64,000 bases of DNA from Gordionus sp. m RMFG-2023 (lineage: Eukaryota; Nematomorpha; Gordioida; Chordodea; Parachordodidae). The notes below the pieces were generated by a model, which worked only from the letters and a program-made list of their open reading frames with translations, was not told the origin of the DNA and ran no database searches. Positions 1-15,000 of this stretch are shown here, one piece after another; positions within the stretch are counted from its first letter, which is position 1, and each line of letters opens with the position of its first letter. The stretch is taken from the NCBI RefSeq assembly GCF_954871325.1, contig NC_088776.1, positions 52,098,569-52,162,568 on the forward strand, in the 5' to 3' direction. The position numbers and the translations under genes are program-made.

Positions 1-3000
1 GCGGGCAAAATCTCCAAGCTTGGGTAATTTACTTTTGGTTAAAATTTTGAGTTAGCCGTTTAAAAAAAATTGTCTGAATCGAGCTGTATAACAACGCTAG
101 ATGTGACTCGTTACATAATTTTGTAATAAAATAAAATATATCAAATTTTAGCTATTTTCTTATCTTTTATAATAATTTCATTTTTTTTAAATATTACAAA
201 TAAATTGAATGGCTTCCTTTTAATAATTTACAATTAATTATTTATAAAATGAAAAATATTTTATAATTACAACTCAAAAATATCTAAAACAATGAAAATA
301 TCGAATCTGTTTTTTGAAACTATCGGCCCGATAAAATATATTTTTTTAAACGCTAAATATAGGCGTCGATCAGAATTGAATATCCGCCCCGATCAGATAT
401 TTAATATCTGCACCGCCATATAAGTAAGGCTTATTTATGACATTTTTTTAATGTGTTCTCCTTTTTCACCTCCTCCCTTATATATCATAGGTACCGGATT
501 TCAAGATTAGACTCTCCGATATAACTTCGATATTTAAACGACGCTTCAAATTGAGGCAAATAGTAAGCTCCCTTATGAACGAATGAATTAAAAGCGAGAT
601 GAATGAACATGAAAACGAACGAATGTCTCAAAATTTATATTACTAGGTTTAGTGTAGTTTATTTAAACGAATATTATGATTTTATAAAAGGGTGTAGAAA
701 TTCAGTGCGAACAAGATGTCACTTCCGGTTCCAACCCGGTTCAGTCCTTCAAACATATCTACCTTTCTTTCTCTTCCCAATCCAAGAGAGAATCTTTCCA
801 CAACATATTGACTTCTATCGACAGTTTATTAATTAATATAAATTTATCATATATAAATAATTATAAAATACAAGGCAAAAGATTTTTTTTAAGAAAAGAA
901 TTTGAATAATTGCAAATACTATTTTTTATTTTGTTTTATAATTGTTAATAAATTATAATTATTATAATAAGTTTTATTCTTATTGCTTTTTTTAAAAAAT
1001 ATATTTTATTTTGATATAGTTTATATGGTATCTTATCTTATAAGTTAAAATCATTTTAAAATTTTATAAGTATAATATAACATTTTAAAATAAATATCTC
1101 CATGTTCTATGTACCCGACATCATTTTTTTTTAAAAGAATCGTCTCCTAATTATTATAGGGTTCTAACTATAGTTGAGTAATTACTATATTTTTAGCCGA
1201 AAACTATGACGTTAGCCTCGGAGTTTTTCTTAAAAAGATAGCGCTCAAATTTGGAAGAAACTAATATATAATAAAGCGCCTTAATTTTAACGAATTTTAT
1301 CCAGCAGGCGCTTGAAGATTAAGTCGAATTAGCCGACTTTTAGCCATTACCCAACTTTAGTTTTAACTCCATTTTGATTACTTTTATAGGATGGTAAAGT
1401 TAAGGAGTTTAAATAAAATAAAATGGGTGGAATGAGACCCTCTAGGGGTGAAATGAAATAAAAAGTTTAATATGAATCCTATAATAACTAATCCAACCCA
1501 CGAACTATGAATATATTACCTTTATTTACTAAATAATAACTTCTTTGGGAACTTTATACCCAAAATATCTTTAATAAATCATCAATAATAAAAAAAAATT
1601 TCCTTATATTTCGAATTTTCGATATAAACAATGACTCATAAATTTACATCCGAATATTCAATTTTTAAATATTCCGATATTTGGCTCATAACATTTGGAT
1701 TGACATATTAAAAAAAGTTGATTATCTTTCTTGGAGAAACGTTTTTTTAACCTCGACTCAAATTGCCCTTTTCTAGCAAAGGCACACTGAATTTGACTTA
1801 AAAGTAACAAACGTATATAACTATAACCTATTGTTATAATTATAAAGCTGTACGAGCAATAAACACGAACGCGGAAGAAAGCCTCCGCGAATTCACGCAA
1901 GCCTGGATGTCTGGCAGGATGTCCAATTACGATTATTTGCTTAAATTGAACAGGTAGTTAATCTTTACATTGAAGGGGGGGGGGGTTAAATGATATAGTT
2001 TGGGATAATTGAAAATATAAAAATAAATATATTGTTTTTTTATAGTCTAGCCGACAGAAGCTTTTACGATCTGACTCAATATCCCGTATTTCCTTGGGTC
2101 CTTTCCAATTACACATCTCGTTCAATCGATTTAACGGATCCAAACATTTATAGGGATCTATCCAAACCTATGGGAGCTCTAGAGTCTAATAGATTGAATA
2201 GACTTAAAGTTCACCGATTTATTTTAGAGTCAAATTTTTTTTTTTAAAAATATAAGAATTTTTGTAAAAAGAGTAACAAATAATAATAAAAAATCATATT
2301 GTATAACATATTGCCTTTATTAGAAAAAATTATTTATATATTTTTTTTGTTCTTCTTTAATTATTTTCGTTATTCTTATTCCATTCTTTCCTCCCTCCTT
2401 ATTTTTCTTTGGCCGATTTACGATTTTAGCCTCGCAAGTTGCAACATAGAGAAAAAAAATGATTCATCAAAACTTCCTATTGAGATTAGAGATCGGTATG
2501 GCCTGAACCGATCCCCGTTTGAAAAGGTTTTCGGCCCGGTTCAAAAAATATCTTTCACAGATTTCCCAACTAAATCTTTTGGCCCTGTTCATAATTATTT
2601 TTTCAATTTCGCGTTTAAGATTTTTATTTTGTACAAATTGTCAGCGAGCCGTGCGAACAGACACCTGATTGTTTGATATTATATTCTATATTTTTTTTTT
2701 AAATAAAGGGTAAAACATAGGCCTAAAATTCGAATTTTTAAATATCTCCTCTGAAATTCTCTGGTGAAGGCTTTGTAAATAGGAAGTCTACCGAGAGAAA
2801 AAGAAAAAAAGAGAATAAATTAGAAACACTTGTAAATTATATATTTTTTATTTATAAAAAGGAGAAACCTCTCTATAGATTTTTTTCCCTAATTTTACTC
2901 TTAGTCTAGAATGAACGAAATGCTTTCCGATCTCCCTGACATCTCTGTACCTCATTCTTCTAATGACCCAACTTGCGCCAATCAAATCCTCGCAAACATC

Positions 3001-6000
3001 GATAAAATCAACCCCGAAAAGTCTTTGACTTTACCTAGAGGAGCCTTTCTATACGGTTCTCACTATTCTTGCCCAGGTTTCGTACTTTATTACGCTATTC
3101 GGTCCGTTCCGGAACATTCGATCTCTTTACTATCCGGGAGGTTTGATAGACCTGACCGGATATTCGATAATATAGCTAGAACATTTTCCATGTGCAGTGG
3201 ATTGAGCTACAAGGAACAAAGGTTATAACAAGGATTAAAATAATTTAAAGACGATAGAATTCCTCGTGGGAATCTCTGGTATCAATTCTCTTGCTACATT
3301 TTGATGAGTTTAAAGGGCCCCAGTACCAATCATTCTAAGAGTGTTGGTGTATATGGGTGATGAACACAGTTATTTTTTGGTTGGTATATGCTTTTTATAG
3401 TCTGCTATTTAACTGGTTTTTAAATTTGTTTTTAAATAATATTATAAAAAAAATTTATTATTATGGGAAAACCAAAATTGTGTATCACCAGCTGATTTGT
3501 ATTGATACATATTTAAAGTGAGCCAATCATCGGCCTAGGTATTTTTATATGTCCATCTAAAACGACAATATAAAAATAAAAGGAAAGCTAAATGGAGACC
3601 AATTAAAATTAATTTTTTTTTTAAACTAAAATATTTATGAAGTGTTTCCATCGGTGATTTTAAAGAGCTAACTCCTCAATTTTACGATTGCTCTTTGTTC
3701 GAAGGGGAAGACGAGAAAAAGGATACCGATTCTGAATTTGATTCGATACTGCGCGGTAATTCCCAAATAAACCGATTTGATGAACAATTTTTGATCAATT
3801 ATATGGTACTATTTGAATTCGATTCTCATATTTTTTTTAAAATAATTATATTGTCCTTTTTTTATTTGATCATGGTATTTTTAGGAAAAATCGCCTAATT
3901 GTATTTAACCTATAAATAGGCGGGGTTTAACCCGAGCGCCTTATTCAAAAGTATTTTGTAACTCGCCCGCTCACCCGCCCAATGTTTAAAATTTTTAAAA
4001 AATCAGCCATTAGAGTGGACGTGCAGTCTAAAAACCCGCATATTGCAGTCTTCTATTTTAAAATACACTTCTGAATTTTTTTAAGAACAAATCTTTTTTA
4101 TTGAAGAATCTTCAATTTTATAATCTTCAAAGATTTTTTGCTCAAAATGTTGGCCAAAAAAAATCGTCAAAAACTGGTTTTTATTGGATTATTACATAAA
4201 ATCTTAACGTGTTCAACAAAAAAAATAACATTTTGAAGCATCCATAATAAATAGAAATAAATATAATAAAATTCCATCATCCCATATTAATTTTACTCGG
4301 GCAATTTGAAAAAAAATAATATATAATATAATACTTCTCAACAAAAATAACCCTCCTAGAAATTAGACTTGGGTATTAAACAAGATGGCCAAAGAGTGAA
4401 CGATGTCGTGTTACCCCCTTGGGCTTACGAGACTGATACCCAAACACAGAAAGGTTTTTTTTAAAAATTTTATATCATATCTTAAAAGCTTTTGGTCCTT
4501 CAGTCTTAACCCAGGCTGGGCCACATTATCGATAAAATTAGGCCACCCGGCTCTCGGCCCTAAAGATATTAATGTTATATTTACTTTTTTTGCTTGATGA
4601 GATATCACAATTATAAAATGAAGTTAAAGAATAAGAAATATTTTAAAAATAATCAGGAGTTGGGAAATACTTATTCATACAATATTTTGTAATAAATAGA
4701 AAGATGAATCCTTTTTAATTAGCAAAATGATCAACTGAATGTTTAAATTTAGTTTGAGATGCATTTCCAGGCTTAGCTTTTGTTAATATATTCGAAATAT
4801 TATATTAACTTAATTATATTATTTCTTTCACGTGACATAAAATTCAATAATTGATATGTGATTCGCTTTTAGTTTAGCGTTTACGTTTATATTTTTTTTA
4901 CATTTTGCGTTTTAGTTTGGCGTTTAAATTTATTTTTATATTTTGCATTAAATTTATATTTATCTTTATATTTTGGGTTTTAGTTTGGCGTTTGAATTTA
5001 TTTTTTAGAGAATGTACTATTTATTAGGTATTTTTCCAAGTGTTTTATGAACTGAGATCTTATACATGTCTCATCTATGGACATGAAAAATCTTTAAACC
5101 TCTTGGGTTTTTTGATGCCCGAACCGGTCTTGGCGATATTCGAATAAGAATCGGTGTTGAAGTACTGTCAACATCCTTTCCCTTGAAGAAATCTTCCTAA
5201 ACGTGATCATTAATGTTGGTCGTGTCATATGATCTTTTTGTTATATGAGGCAGAAAACATCGATACTAAAGTTATAACCAAAAGATGTTAGAGATAAAAA
5301 AAAATGTGTTATACAATAATATAAAAATAATGAAATAACTTAAAGATCAAAATAAATATGTATGATCCAAAGTGGGATCAAAAACATAATAATTTTCTAT
5401 TTAAAACTTATAGTTATAATAATAACTATCATAACAAACCAGGATCATTTACTTAGGGGATAAGGTTTGGTTCAAAGTATTTGGCGAAAACAAATGGGAT
5501 AAAGGTACTATCAAACGAAAGCATAGCGACCTTTTATACAAAGTCGAAACAGGTAACCGCATCATAAGACGGCAACTGGATCAAATAAAAAAAGATCATG
5601 TGACACGACCAACATTAATAATCACGTTCAGGAGGATTTCTTTAAGGGAAAGAATGTTGTCAATACTTCAACACCGAGTTTTATTCGAATATGGCCAAAA
5701 CCGGTTCGAGCACCAAAAAAACCCGAGAGGTTTAAAGATTTTATCATGTCCATAGATGAGACATGTATAAGATCTGTACATAAAACACTTGGAAAAATAC
5801 CCAATAAATAGTACATTCTACTAAAAAATAAATTCAAACGCCAAACTAAAACCCAAAATATAAAAATAAATTAAACGCCAAACTATAACGCAAAATGAAA
5901 AAAAATATAAACGTAAGAATCACATATCAATTATTGAATTTTATGTCACGTGAAAGAAATAATATAATTAAGTTAATACAATATAAAATAAATTTCGAAT

Positions 6001-9000
6001 GTATACATTCCCCCTTCTGTTCTTTTTTCTAATTTATATTTGGTTCCTAACTATAAGTAGTGTCGGATCCCACCATTGCCACCATGCTAATATAGTGGCA
6101 AAATTAAAAAGATATCTATACAAAATTACTTTATTTTAAATTATTTATTATAAAATATAACTCACTGATTACTGTACCAGTCCTTAAAATGGGATTGATA
6201 TTTCTTTGCTGAGGCTAGTGGGAGAGACTGAATACAATGAAGGAATCTATTGATAAATAAATTAATATATAAAATTTACTAAATTCGGTTAATAATCTTG
6301 AATGTTACACTCAATTATAATCACTTGTCGGAGACCGTAACCAGTTTAATTCTAATTTCCTTTTTTTTTAACTTTAAGAATGATTTTCTTTATTTTAAAA
6401 TCTTTTCATTTTTATTCATCTTTTTAATATTCCAAAATTATACATATAAAAATTCATCAAAAAATAAGTAATCAAAAATTACAAGTATCTTTTTCAACAA
6501 TAATCAAAAATTATCAATATTCATAGACATCGTTTTCTTTTTCTTTTTTTTTACATATTCAAATTAATCATAGTTATATCTATATATTTGAATACAACAA
6601 AATTAATAATATTTCATCTATATATATTTGAATACAACACCTCCACCCTTTAAGATTAGCTTTCCAAGCCTTCCATCGTTAGTCCCCCACCTTCTCGCAC
6701 CTCCAACTCTGAACCGTTCATTGAGGAGGCTGTGGTCGTCGGACAAAACCTTAATTTATGCATTCCTCCGCACACCCAACATGCTAATCGATTCTTCCGA
6801 ACCCAATATGGCTCCATTCGTCGTTCTATCCTTTGTTTTCTGGGTATTTCCTGCAGTAACTCTCCGTATCTTTGTTGAACTTCTGCCCTTGCCGCTTCGA
6901 TCCATCTGTTTGATTCGGCCGATCCATCTGCTGATTTCCATCTTGATAATCTTATTTCCTACTCTGACATATGATGCCCTCTATAAAATTACTATAAAAA
7001 TATATATCTTTCATAATCTTCTAATAATCTACTATTCACCTGATAATTTCTTCACCGTTTAAACCCTCATAATTAGGTCTATCATTAAATTTATTTCCTC
7101 GAGAATGATTATTCTCCTCATTGATCTTTTGAAATTATGATTCTCCTAATTATGTCTATCATCAATTTTCTTTCATCTAACACTATGATTCTCAAATTAG
7201 GTCTATCATTTATCTTCTTTTAATTATATCCCCTGATAAATTATGATTCTCATCATTATGTCTATCATCAATATGATTCTCATAATTATGTCTATCCTGT
7301 ATAATAAGTAAGAATATAGGAAAAAAAAGTAGAAGTAGAGATTGAAGGGCAAGAAGGCACTTTTACTAGACACCTAAAACAAGTAAGACCGAGAAGCTTA
7401 GGGCAAGTAAAAGATATAGGAGACAATTAAAAGAAATAAATTGATGATAGACATTATTATGAGAATCATATTGATGATATACTTAATTATGAGAATCAAT
7501 TGTTAAAGTGATAAATTGAGGATAGACATAATTATGAGAGTCATATTGATGATAGACATAATGATGAGAATCATAATTTATCAGGGGATACAATTAAAAG
7601 AAGATAAATTGATGATAGACCTAATTTGAGAATCATATTGTTAGATGAAAGAAAATTGATGATAGACATAATTAGGAGAATCATAATTTCAAAAGATCAA
7701 TGAGGAGAATAATCATTCTCGAGGAAATAAATTTAATGATAGACCTAATTATGAGGGTTTAAACGGTGAAGAAATTATCAGGTGATAGTAGATTATTAGA
7801 AGATTATGAAAGATATATATTTTTATAGTAATTTTATAGATGGCATCATATGTCAGAGTAGGAAATAAGATTATCAAGATGGAAATCAGGAAAGCAGATG
7901 GATCGGTCTAATCAAACAGATAAAGCGGCAAGGGCAGAAGCCCAACAAAGATACGAAAAGTTACTGCAGTAAATACCCAGAAAACAAAGGATAGAACGAC
8001 GAATGGAGCCATATTGGGTTCGGAAGAATCGATTAGCATGTTGGGTGTGCGGAGGAATGCATAAATTAAGGTTTTGTCCGACGACCACAGCCTCCTCAAT
8101 GAACGGTTCAGAGTTGGAGGTGCGAGAAGGTGGGGGACTAACGAATGAAGCCTTGGAAAGCTAATCTTAAAGGGTGGAGGTGTTGTATTCAAATATATAG
8201 ATATAATTATGATTAATTTGAATATGTAAAAAAAAAGAAAACGATGTCTATGAATATTGATAATTTTTGATTATTGTTGAAAAAGAACTTGTAATTTTTC
8301 ATTACTTATTTTTTGATGAATTTTTATGATATTTATAATTTTGGAATATTAAAAAGATGAATAAAATTGAAATAAAATAAAGAAAATCATTCTTAAAGTT
8401 AAAAAAAAAGGAAATTAGAATTAAACTGGTTACGGTCTCCGACAAGTGATTATAATTGAGTGTAACATTCGTAAGATTATTAACCGAATTTAGTAAATTT
8501 TATATATTAATTTATTTATCAATAGATTCCTTCATTGTATTCAGTCTCTCCCACTAGCCTCAGCAAAGAAATATCAATCCCAAAACCCAAAATATAAAGA
8601 TAAATATAAAAATAAATTTAATGGAAAATATGAAAATAAATTTAAACGCCAAATCGCAAAATGTAAAAAAATATAAACGCTAAACTAAAACGCGAATCAC
8701 ATATCAATTATTGAATTTTATGTCACGTGAAAGAAATAATATAATTAAGTTACTTGTACGCACGAAGATTATCGTTTAGACGTCTGTGGCCTGATTAAGA
8801 GGGAAAGGGCCAAATAAGACAGCCCACACCTATGTCTACTGTCCTATTTGTATCTGATTATAATTGGATAGGGGAAGGCTAGTTTAAGTTAATGTTTAAT
8901 GAGTTACATTTAAAAAAATATAATTATTAAATAAGAGAAAAAAAACCCTGTACTCTTGTAGGGGTATTCAGGTAGTTAAGGGGGGGGGGAAGGTAAAGTG

Positions 9001-12000
9001 ACTGATAGAAGATTTCATCTTAGGTACCTAGATTTTACCTTAAGAAACTTTTTAATAGATTTTTAATGTTATTCAGTCTAGTGAACTGTTTCCAGTTTAT
9101 GTTTAGGTCAGCAACATCTTTCAGTACCCGGTGAAACCATAACATCTTGTATCTATTGTATGACTTTCCTTTGCAGGTAAAGAGCCAAGTTAAAGCATCG
9201 TGGACCAAATTACCGTCGGAATGTCTCAGAATATTAGCTAAGAAGAATTCGTTTTTTCTTTAGTATGATGTGAAAAGGAGTATGTTTTGATTGTCTCCAT
9301 AATCTTTCGTTTGATATTAGTCTCGGGTATAAAACGCCGTTAATTATCCTTAAAAACTAAAGTATTTTCAATTTTGAGATTATTACTATCACATAGATCA
9401 AGTAATTTTCTACTGTCATCTCCATTGGGCTGTGCAAGGGCTGCATTTCCAATGATGTTGTTTCTTTTATAGATCTCCTCCAAACCAATCCTGGTATTTA
9501 GATCACCCATCAAAATTATGTTATATCTTCTCTCCAGATCATCAAGAAAGAGTAATCTATCTCTCCCATTTGGGGGTGCGTAAATATTTATCAGTATTGT
9601 TGGCCTAAAATTTGTGTTGATGTATAATAGCCCATCAGGTGTAAACCTATTTATGTGGCTGTATATTTTCTTGTTTATCAAAAACCCAAAGCCTTACCTT
9701 TCTTCTCTCATAGAGAGGTAAATACACTCACCTTTAGAAGAGGAAGTCACAAATCGCAGACAGATTTTTCATCTTAAATGTTCACGGCTGGTTCAAAGAT
9801 ATAATGGCCATGACGAGTGTTAATTTATCTGATCATAAAATGATCAAAGCTAAAATCTTGGTAAGGAATATATGGGTAACCTCAATTGGACTGAATAACA
9901 ACTCCAACCAACCTGTTAATACACTCAGAAGGCAAAATATTAATAATTTACAAATACCAGAGATCAGAGAACTCTTCGACCGTAGACTATGTGTGAAGGC
10001 AATAAATTTTGAAAGCATATCCCCGTCCAAAACAGTGGAAGAATGCTGGATGATCTTTAAAAATGACATTCACGAAGCAAGCAAGATTTTAGGAAGAAAC
10101 AACCCTCTCGGGAGGAATGAATGGATATCCACTACAACTATGATAAAAATTGAGGAGCTCCGTTCAAGAGGTCACTTTGACAGGGAACTTTGGAAATCTA
10201 TACAGAGATTACTAAGAAGTGACAGAAGAATCTTCACGGTCAGGAAAGCATACGAGATTGATGCAGATATGAGAGGAAATAGGCTTTTTGACGCTTACAG
10301 TAAACTTAAATATTTTTGCAAATCAAAAATTTTAAAAAACTTCCTTCCATTCGATTGGAAAATAATAGAGTTATAATTGACCAGGACGATCAGTTGGCGT
10401 TTTGGACAGATCATTACATGAAGATCTTCGAATCTAGGAAACCAACAAGTATACTATCTGAACCGCAAGCTACTCCCCAATCTACCTCCCAATTTTTACT
10501 AACTGAAATCTCTACTGCACTCAGAAAACTTAGAAATCATAAAGCTCCTGGCCCAGACAATATTACTGGTGAACATCTTAAAGCAACATCAAATGCTGTA
10601 CCACGCTTCCTGCAAATTATCTTCATTAAAATTTGGCGATTATCTTTAATTCTACTGTGATTCCTATTCTATTATATGGCTGCGAAACATGGGAAATAAG
10701 CAAAGCTGATAACAGGAAATGTCAGACGTTTATCAACAAGTGTTTAAGGATAATTAACGGGGTTTTCTACCCTAGACTAATATCAAACGAAAGATTATGG
10801 AGACAATCAAAACATACTCCTTTTCACATTATACTAAAGAAAAAACGAATACATTTCTTAGCTCACATTCTGAGACATTCCAACGGTAATTTGGTCCACG
10901 ATGCTTTAACTTGGCTCTTTACCTGCAAAGGAAAGTCATACAGTAGATACAAGACGTTATGGTCTAGACTAAATAACAATAAAAAAATCTATTAAAAAGT
11001 TTCTTAAGGTAAAATCTGGGTACCTAAGATGAAACCCCTATCCGTCACTTTACCCTTCCTCCCCCTCAACTACCTGAATTCCCATTAAACATTAACTTAA
11101 ACTACAGATACAAATAGGACAGTAGGCATGGGTGTGGGCTGTCTTATTTGGCTCTTTCCCTCTTAATCAGCCCACAGACATTTAAACGATAACTCTCGGA
11201 CTGTGCATACAAGTATGTGCGGCTTGCTCACTAACATGTAAAGGGCTTCTCATATTTTTCTTCCCCGATTACTTTAATAATCCAATTAGATGGAAATGAG
11301 AAAAACCTAGCGTAGCTCTGTTGTTCCTACAACGTTGAGAGGGCGAATGCGCTTTTTCACGTATCACTTAATATAATATAAAATAAATTTCGAATGTATT
11401 AACCTTCCCAGTTCTGTTCTTTCTTCTAATTTATATTTGTTACCTAACTATAAGTAGTGTCGGATCCCACCGCTGCCACCATGAAGTTTTCTAAGTTTAC
11501 TAGTAATAGGTATAACAAATCTTGGTGATTTTATTCATCAAGACATAATTTAAAAAATATCAATTATCACTATCAAATACAATCATATAAGAAATTTTAA
11601 AATTTTATTTTATTTAATAATATTTTGAATGCAACTCTAGCAAAAAATATCTATAAGTACTTTTTCGAATTCAATTTATTAATATTATGTCACGTGAAAG
11701 AAATAATATAATTAAGTTAATATAATATAAAATAAATTTCGAATGTATTAACAGCTTTAAAAAAAATTGCCACAGGGTCGCAGACGGGGTTGAGCCGAAA
11801 TTTTTTATATTTTGCAGGTCTCAAAAAATATAATAATTTTTTTTATAGAATATTACTAATTATATGTTTATAGCCATTAATGATTTAATTAAATTCAATA
11901 CAAATAAATGCTAAATTTTTTTTAATGTTTGAAACTGAATACATTAATTCAAAATGCTACGAGTTCACGAAACTGGCCGTTACATTTTTTAAAGCTCGCG

Positions 12001-15000
12001 ATCAAAATAAAAAAAAATTTTTTGGCAGAAAAATTACAATGACATTATATGGAAAAAGAACAAATATTTAAAGAGGGTTTGGGAGAGAAAGAATAATATA
12101 AAAAATTAGTATTTCATTTAAATCCTAATAGCAACTGAGGATTGCTGAGAGATATTCTCAATATTTAATTTTTTTATAAAGGACTATTTATTTCCTTTTT
12201 TACGATCACTCATTTTTGTACCCATTACTTGCTTATTTTAATATCTTCGTGATAATAAAAAAGCGCTGATTCTATAGTAACAGATAATCCTGAGGACCTA
12301 CTCAATTACCCCATTGAATTTCTTAATTCTCAAATTACGAAAAAGATTGTTCATCTAACAATTCAGAATGCAACTTATAGCATTTTTAAATATCTTCGTG
12401 AAAATAAAAATATTTTACGAAATGTATTGTTCATTTAGCCATTTAGAGTGCAACTTATTGCATTTTTAAATATCTTCATGTCATACATCGAAGAGAATAA
12501 CTATTTCGTAATTTGTTTATAATTTTATTATCAAAAGAAAAATTAAAATTTTATGAAACAAATTTCATCAACCCTACTCCCCTCCCCCATACTTTTCTCT
12601 CTCATTTCAAATTAGACGACCGCAGATTTCTCCCCCCTCACCTCAATTTCGTTCGCATCATGCGTTCCGCCCTCGAGTCAGAACACGTATCCCGCCATTT
12701 AAACGATTGGATAGATTTGGTATTCGGTTACAAGCAAAACGGTTACCAAGCATTTTTAGCCGATAATTTGTTTCACCCTCTGACCTACGAATCAAACAAT
12801 ACGGTTAAAAAACTTTTTCTAATCTTTCTAGGAAAAAAAAATACACATAAAATCGGGTACCTTTCTTTTAATTTTTGTGAATAATTGATAAAAAAATTTA
12901 TGTCCCTCGCAAATATTAGAATCTTTCCTTCCTTTTATACCCTGATTGGCTGAAATTGATTATTTTACTGTTTTTTCTCTCCCCACTTTTTTCGTAATTT
13001 TAAAGAGAAGGCAATGAAAAACTGACCCACGAGGAAAAAAATCTAAAAAATGATATATATATATATATATAAGTTTCATATAAACTATAATAGTTAAACA
13101 TTTCTCTATTTAAGAAGTTACTGGCATTTTCTTTGAATTATATATATATGTGTGTGTGTTAATATAATTTTTAAAATATTTTGATGTAAACATTTTCGTT
13201 CTAAGGGAGGTTTAAATTTTTAACTCCCTCCCCCTTCTTATACGACCCTGTAGTGTGTATTTTTTAAAATTATTATTTTAATTTAATGTTATTAATTTTA
13301 AATAAGTACAAAATGTTGTAATTTTATCTTGAAAATTGCATGTGGCTAACACTAACTTTTTTTCTAAGAAAAGAGAAATAACATTTTTAAAAATATTTAT
13401 TGGTTTTTTATATTCGAAGAAAATGGATAAACGAGATGCCTTGATATAATTTATCCAATCATAAATCATATTCTAAGAAAATGGAAATTAAACACCTATA
13501 TAATGTATGATAGATAATTAAGCAAATATATTTTGTTTTATTTCGATGTTTAACTTGAGTTTATATAAATAAATTTTCTATTTTATGACTATAGAACATC
13601 TCACTGAACATCTTAAATCACTGCGAACCAGACAATTTTTGGCAGGCATACGGTGAAAACGAGATACATAAACGTCAATCAGAGACTCAAATATTAGAAT
13701 TTGGTCAAACGCCTAAGCAAATATTTCTCTGCGCTCCCCACCCCCAAAAACAGGTTGTTGCGAATGTTGACAGGCACGGAGCGGCGTTAAATCTTAAATG
13801 TATTCCTCTAGTTGCTTTTCTATATGTATATTTTAAAAAAATTTATTTACCAATAATTAGTTTTGATAAATAGTTAAAATAATAAATAGTTGTGAATTTT
13901 TAATACTGAAAAAAACAATTAAACTTTACAAAATCACAAAAAGAAAACAAGCAGTTGTCAAAATAATTTGCTTATTTTTTTTTATAAAGAGACAAATTAA
14001 TTTATTGAAAATATTTTGCTCCCGAAAAGCTCTTCAAATGTCGTATGTTCTCAATGATAATACTGGCAATCGAACCATTTTGCTTCTACCCAATAACCAA
14101 ACTTCATCGCGTCCGTTATTCAGGATCGATAAATTCAATAAACCCGTAAAATTTATTATGACCGAAAATGTTGTTGATGAACATAAGGAAAAATCTGTCA
14201 GTTATAATGACTATGATCCAGAACATACTATTGGTACAATAAAATAATAAAATTGGTTTACGTTTTTATAATATACTACTCATGTAAGTTAAACTAGTTT
14301 GAGATGCACAAATCGCAAAAAATAGTTGTTCTAATTACTTATTTTAAAATATTTAAACAGCGTTACTTCCTTACTTCCATCCCCATCTTTTATTATATAT
14401 AGATATATATATAATTAATCTAATGTCTATTAAATTACTTGTATATTTTATTTATTTTCAAGCTAATACTGCCCATCAAAACTGCCAAATTCATTGTACT
14501 TTGTCCGTTTTTGGTGAAACGCTGCACACGATTATATCCCTATCTCCTTCTCTATTTTATTTCCTCGAAATATACGTAGATCGAGTGATAAATCAGATAA
14601 TTCTTTTGGACGATTTGAATTCTCATGCCATGATTGTCCAATCAGAAGCCAAGAAAAAGAGGGCAATCACTTGTTCCGTCGCCGATTTTTTAATGGTAGA
14701 GCAATATCGACCAATCACGACATCTCAGAAAAATTATAAGGGACCAATCTTATCTGATAATTACTTGGACTATACGGAGGTGATCATAGGCAGAGGATAT
14801 TCAGATGGTAGCTTTGAAGTTCAAGAAACAACTTTAAATGGTTTTTACTAAGGATTTATAAATAATTAGCATTTTTTTAGTGACCAAATATCTTAAACGT
14901 TTAAACGTTTTAAAATATAGTTGCACAATTATACAGTTGTACTAAAAATGCTAATAAATTTTATAAGTTTAAATTTCTTCCTGATAATTAATTTAGGGCG

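Noticed and set aside
603-836. Open frame beginning 603 (+)
   Set aside because: The real NSMAF exon 691-823 is read in another frame, which matches FAN and fits the intron phases.
6628-8192. Open frames 6628-7062 (+) and 7908-8192 (-)
   Set aside because: They lie antisense to the gag zinc-knuckle segments and repeat each other because of the palindrome.
1848-13753. Neurobeachin, LYST or ALFY as the identity of the BEACH gene
   Set aside because: The BEACH linker and post-BEACH strings fit FAN better (LADRS.., [20 protein letters not shown]), and a GRAM/PH block directly precedes the domain as in FAN.
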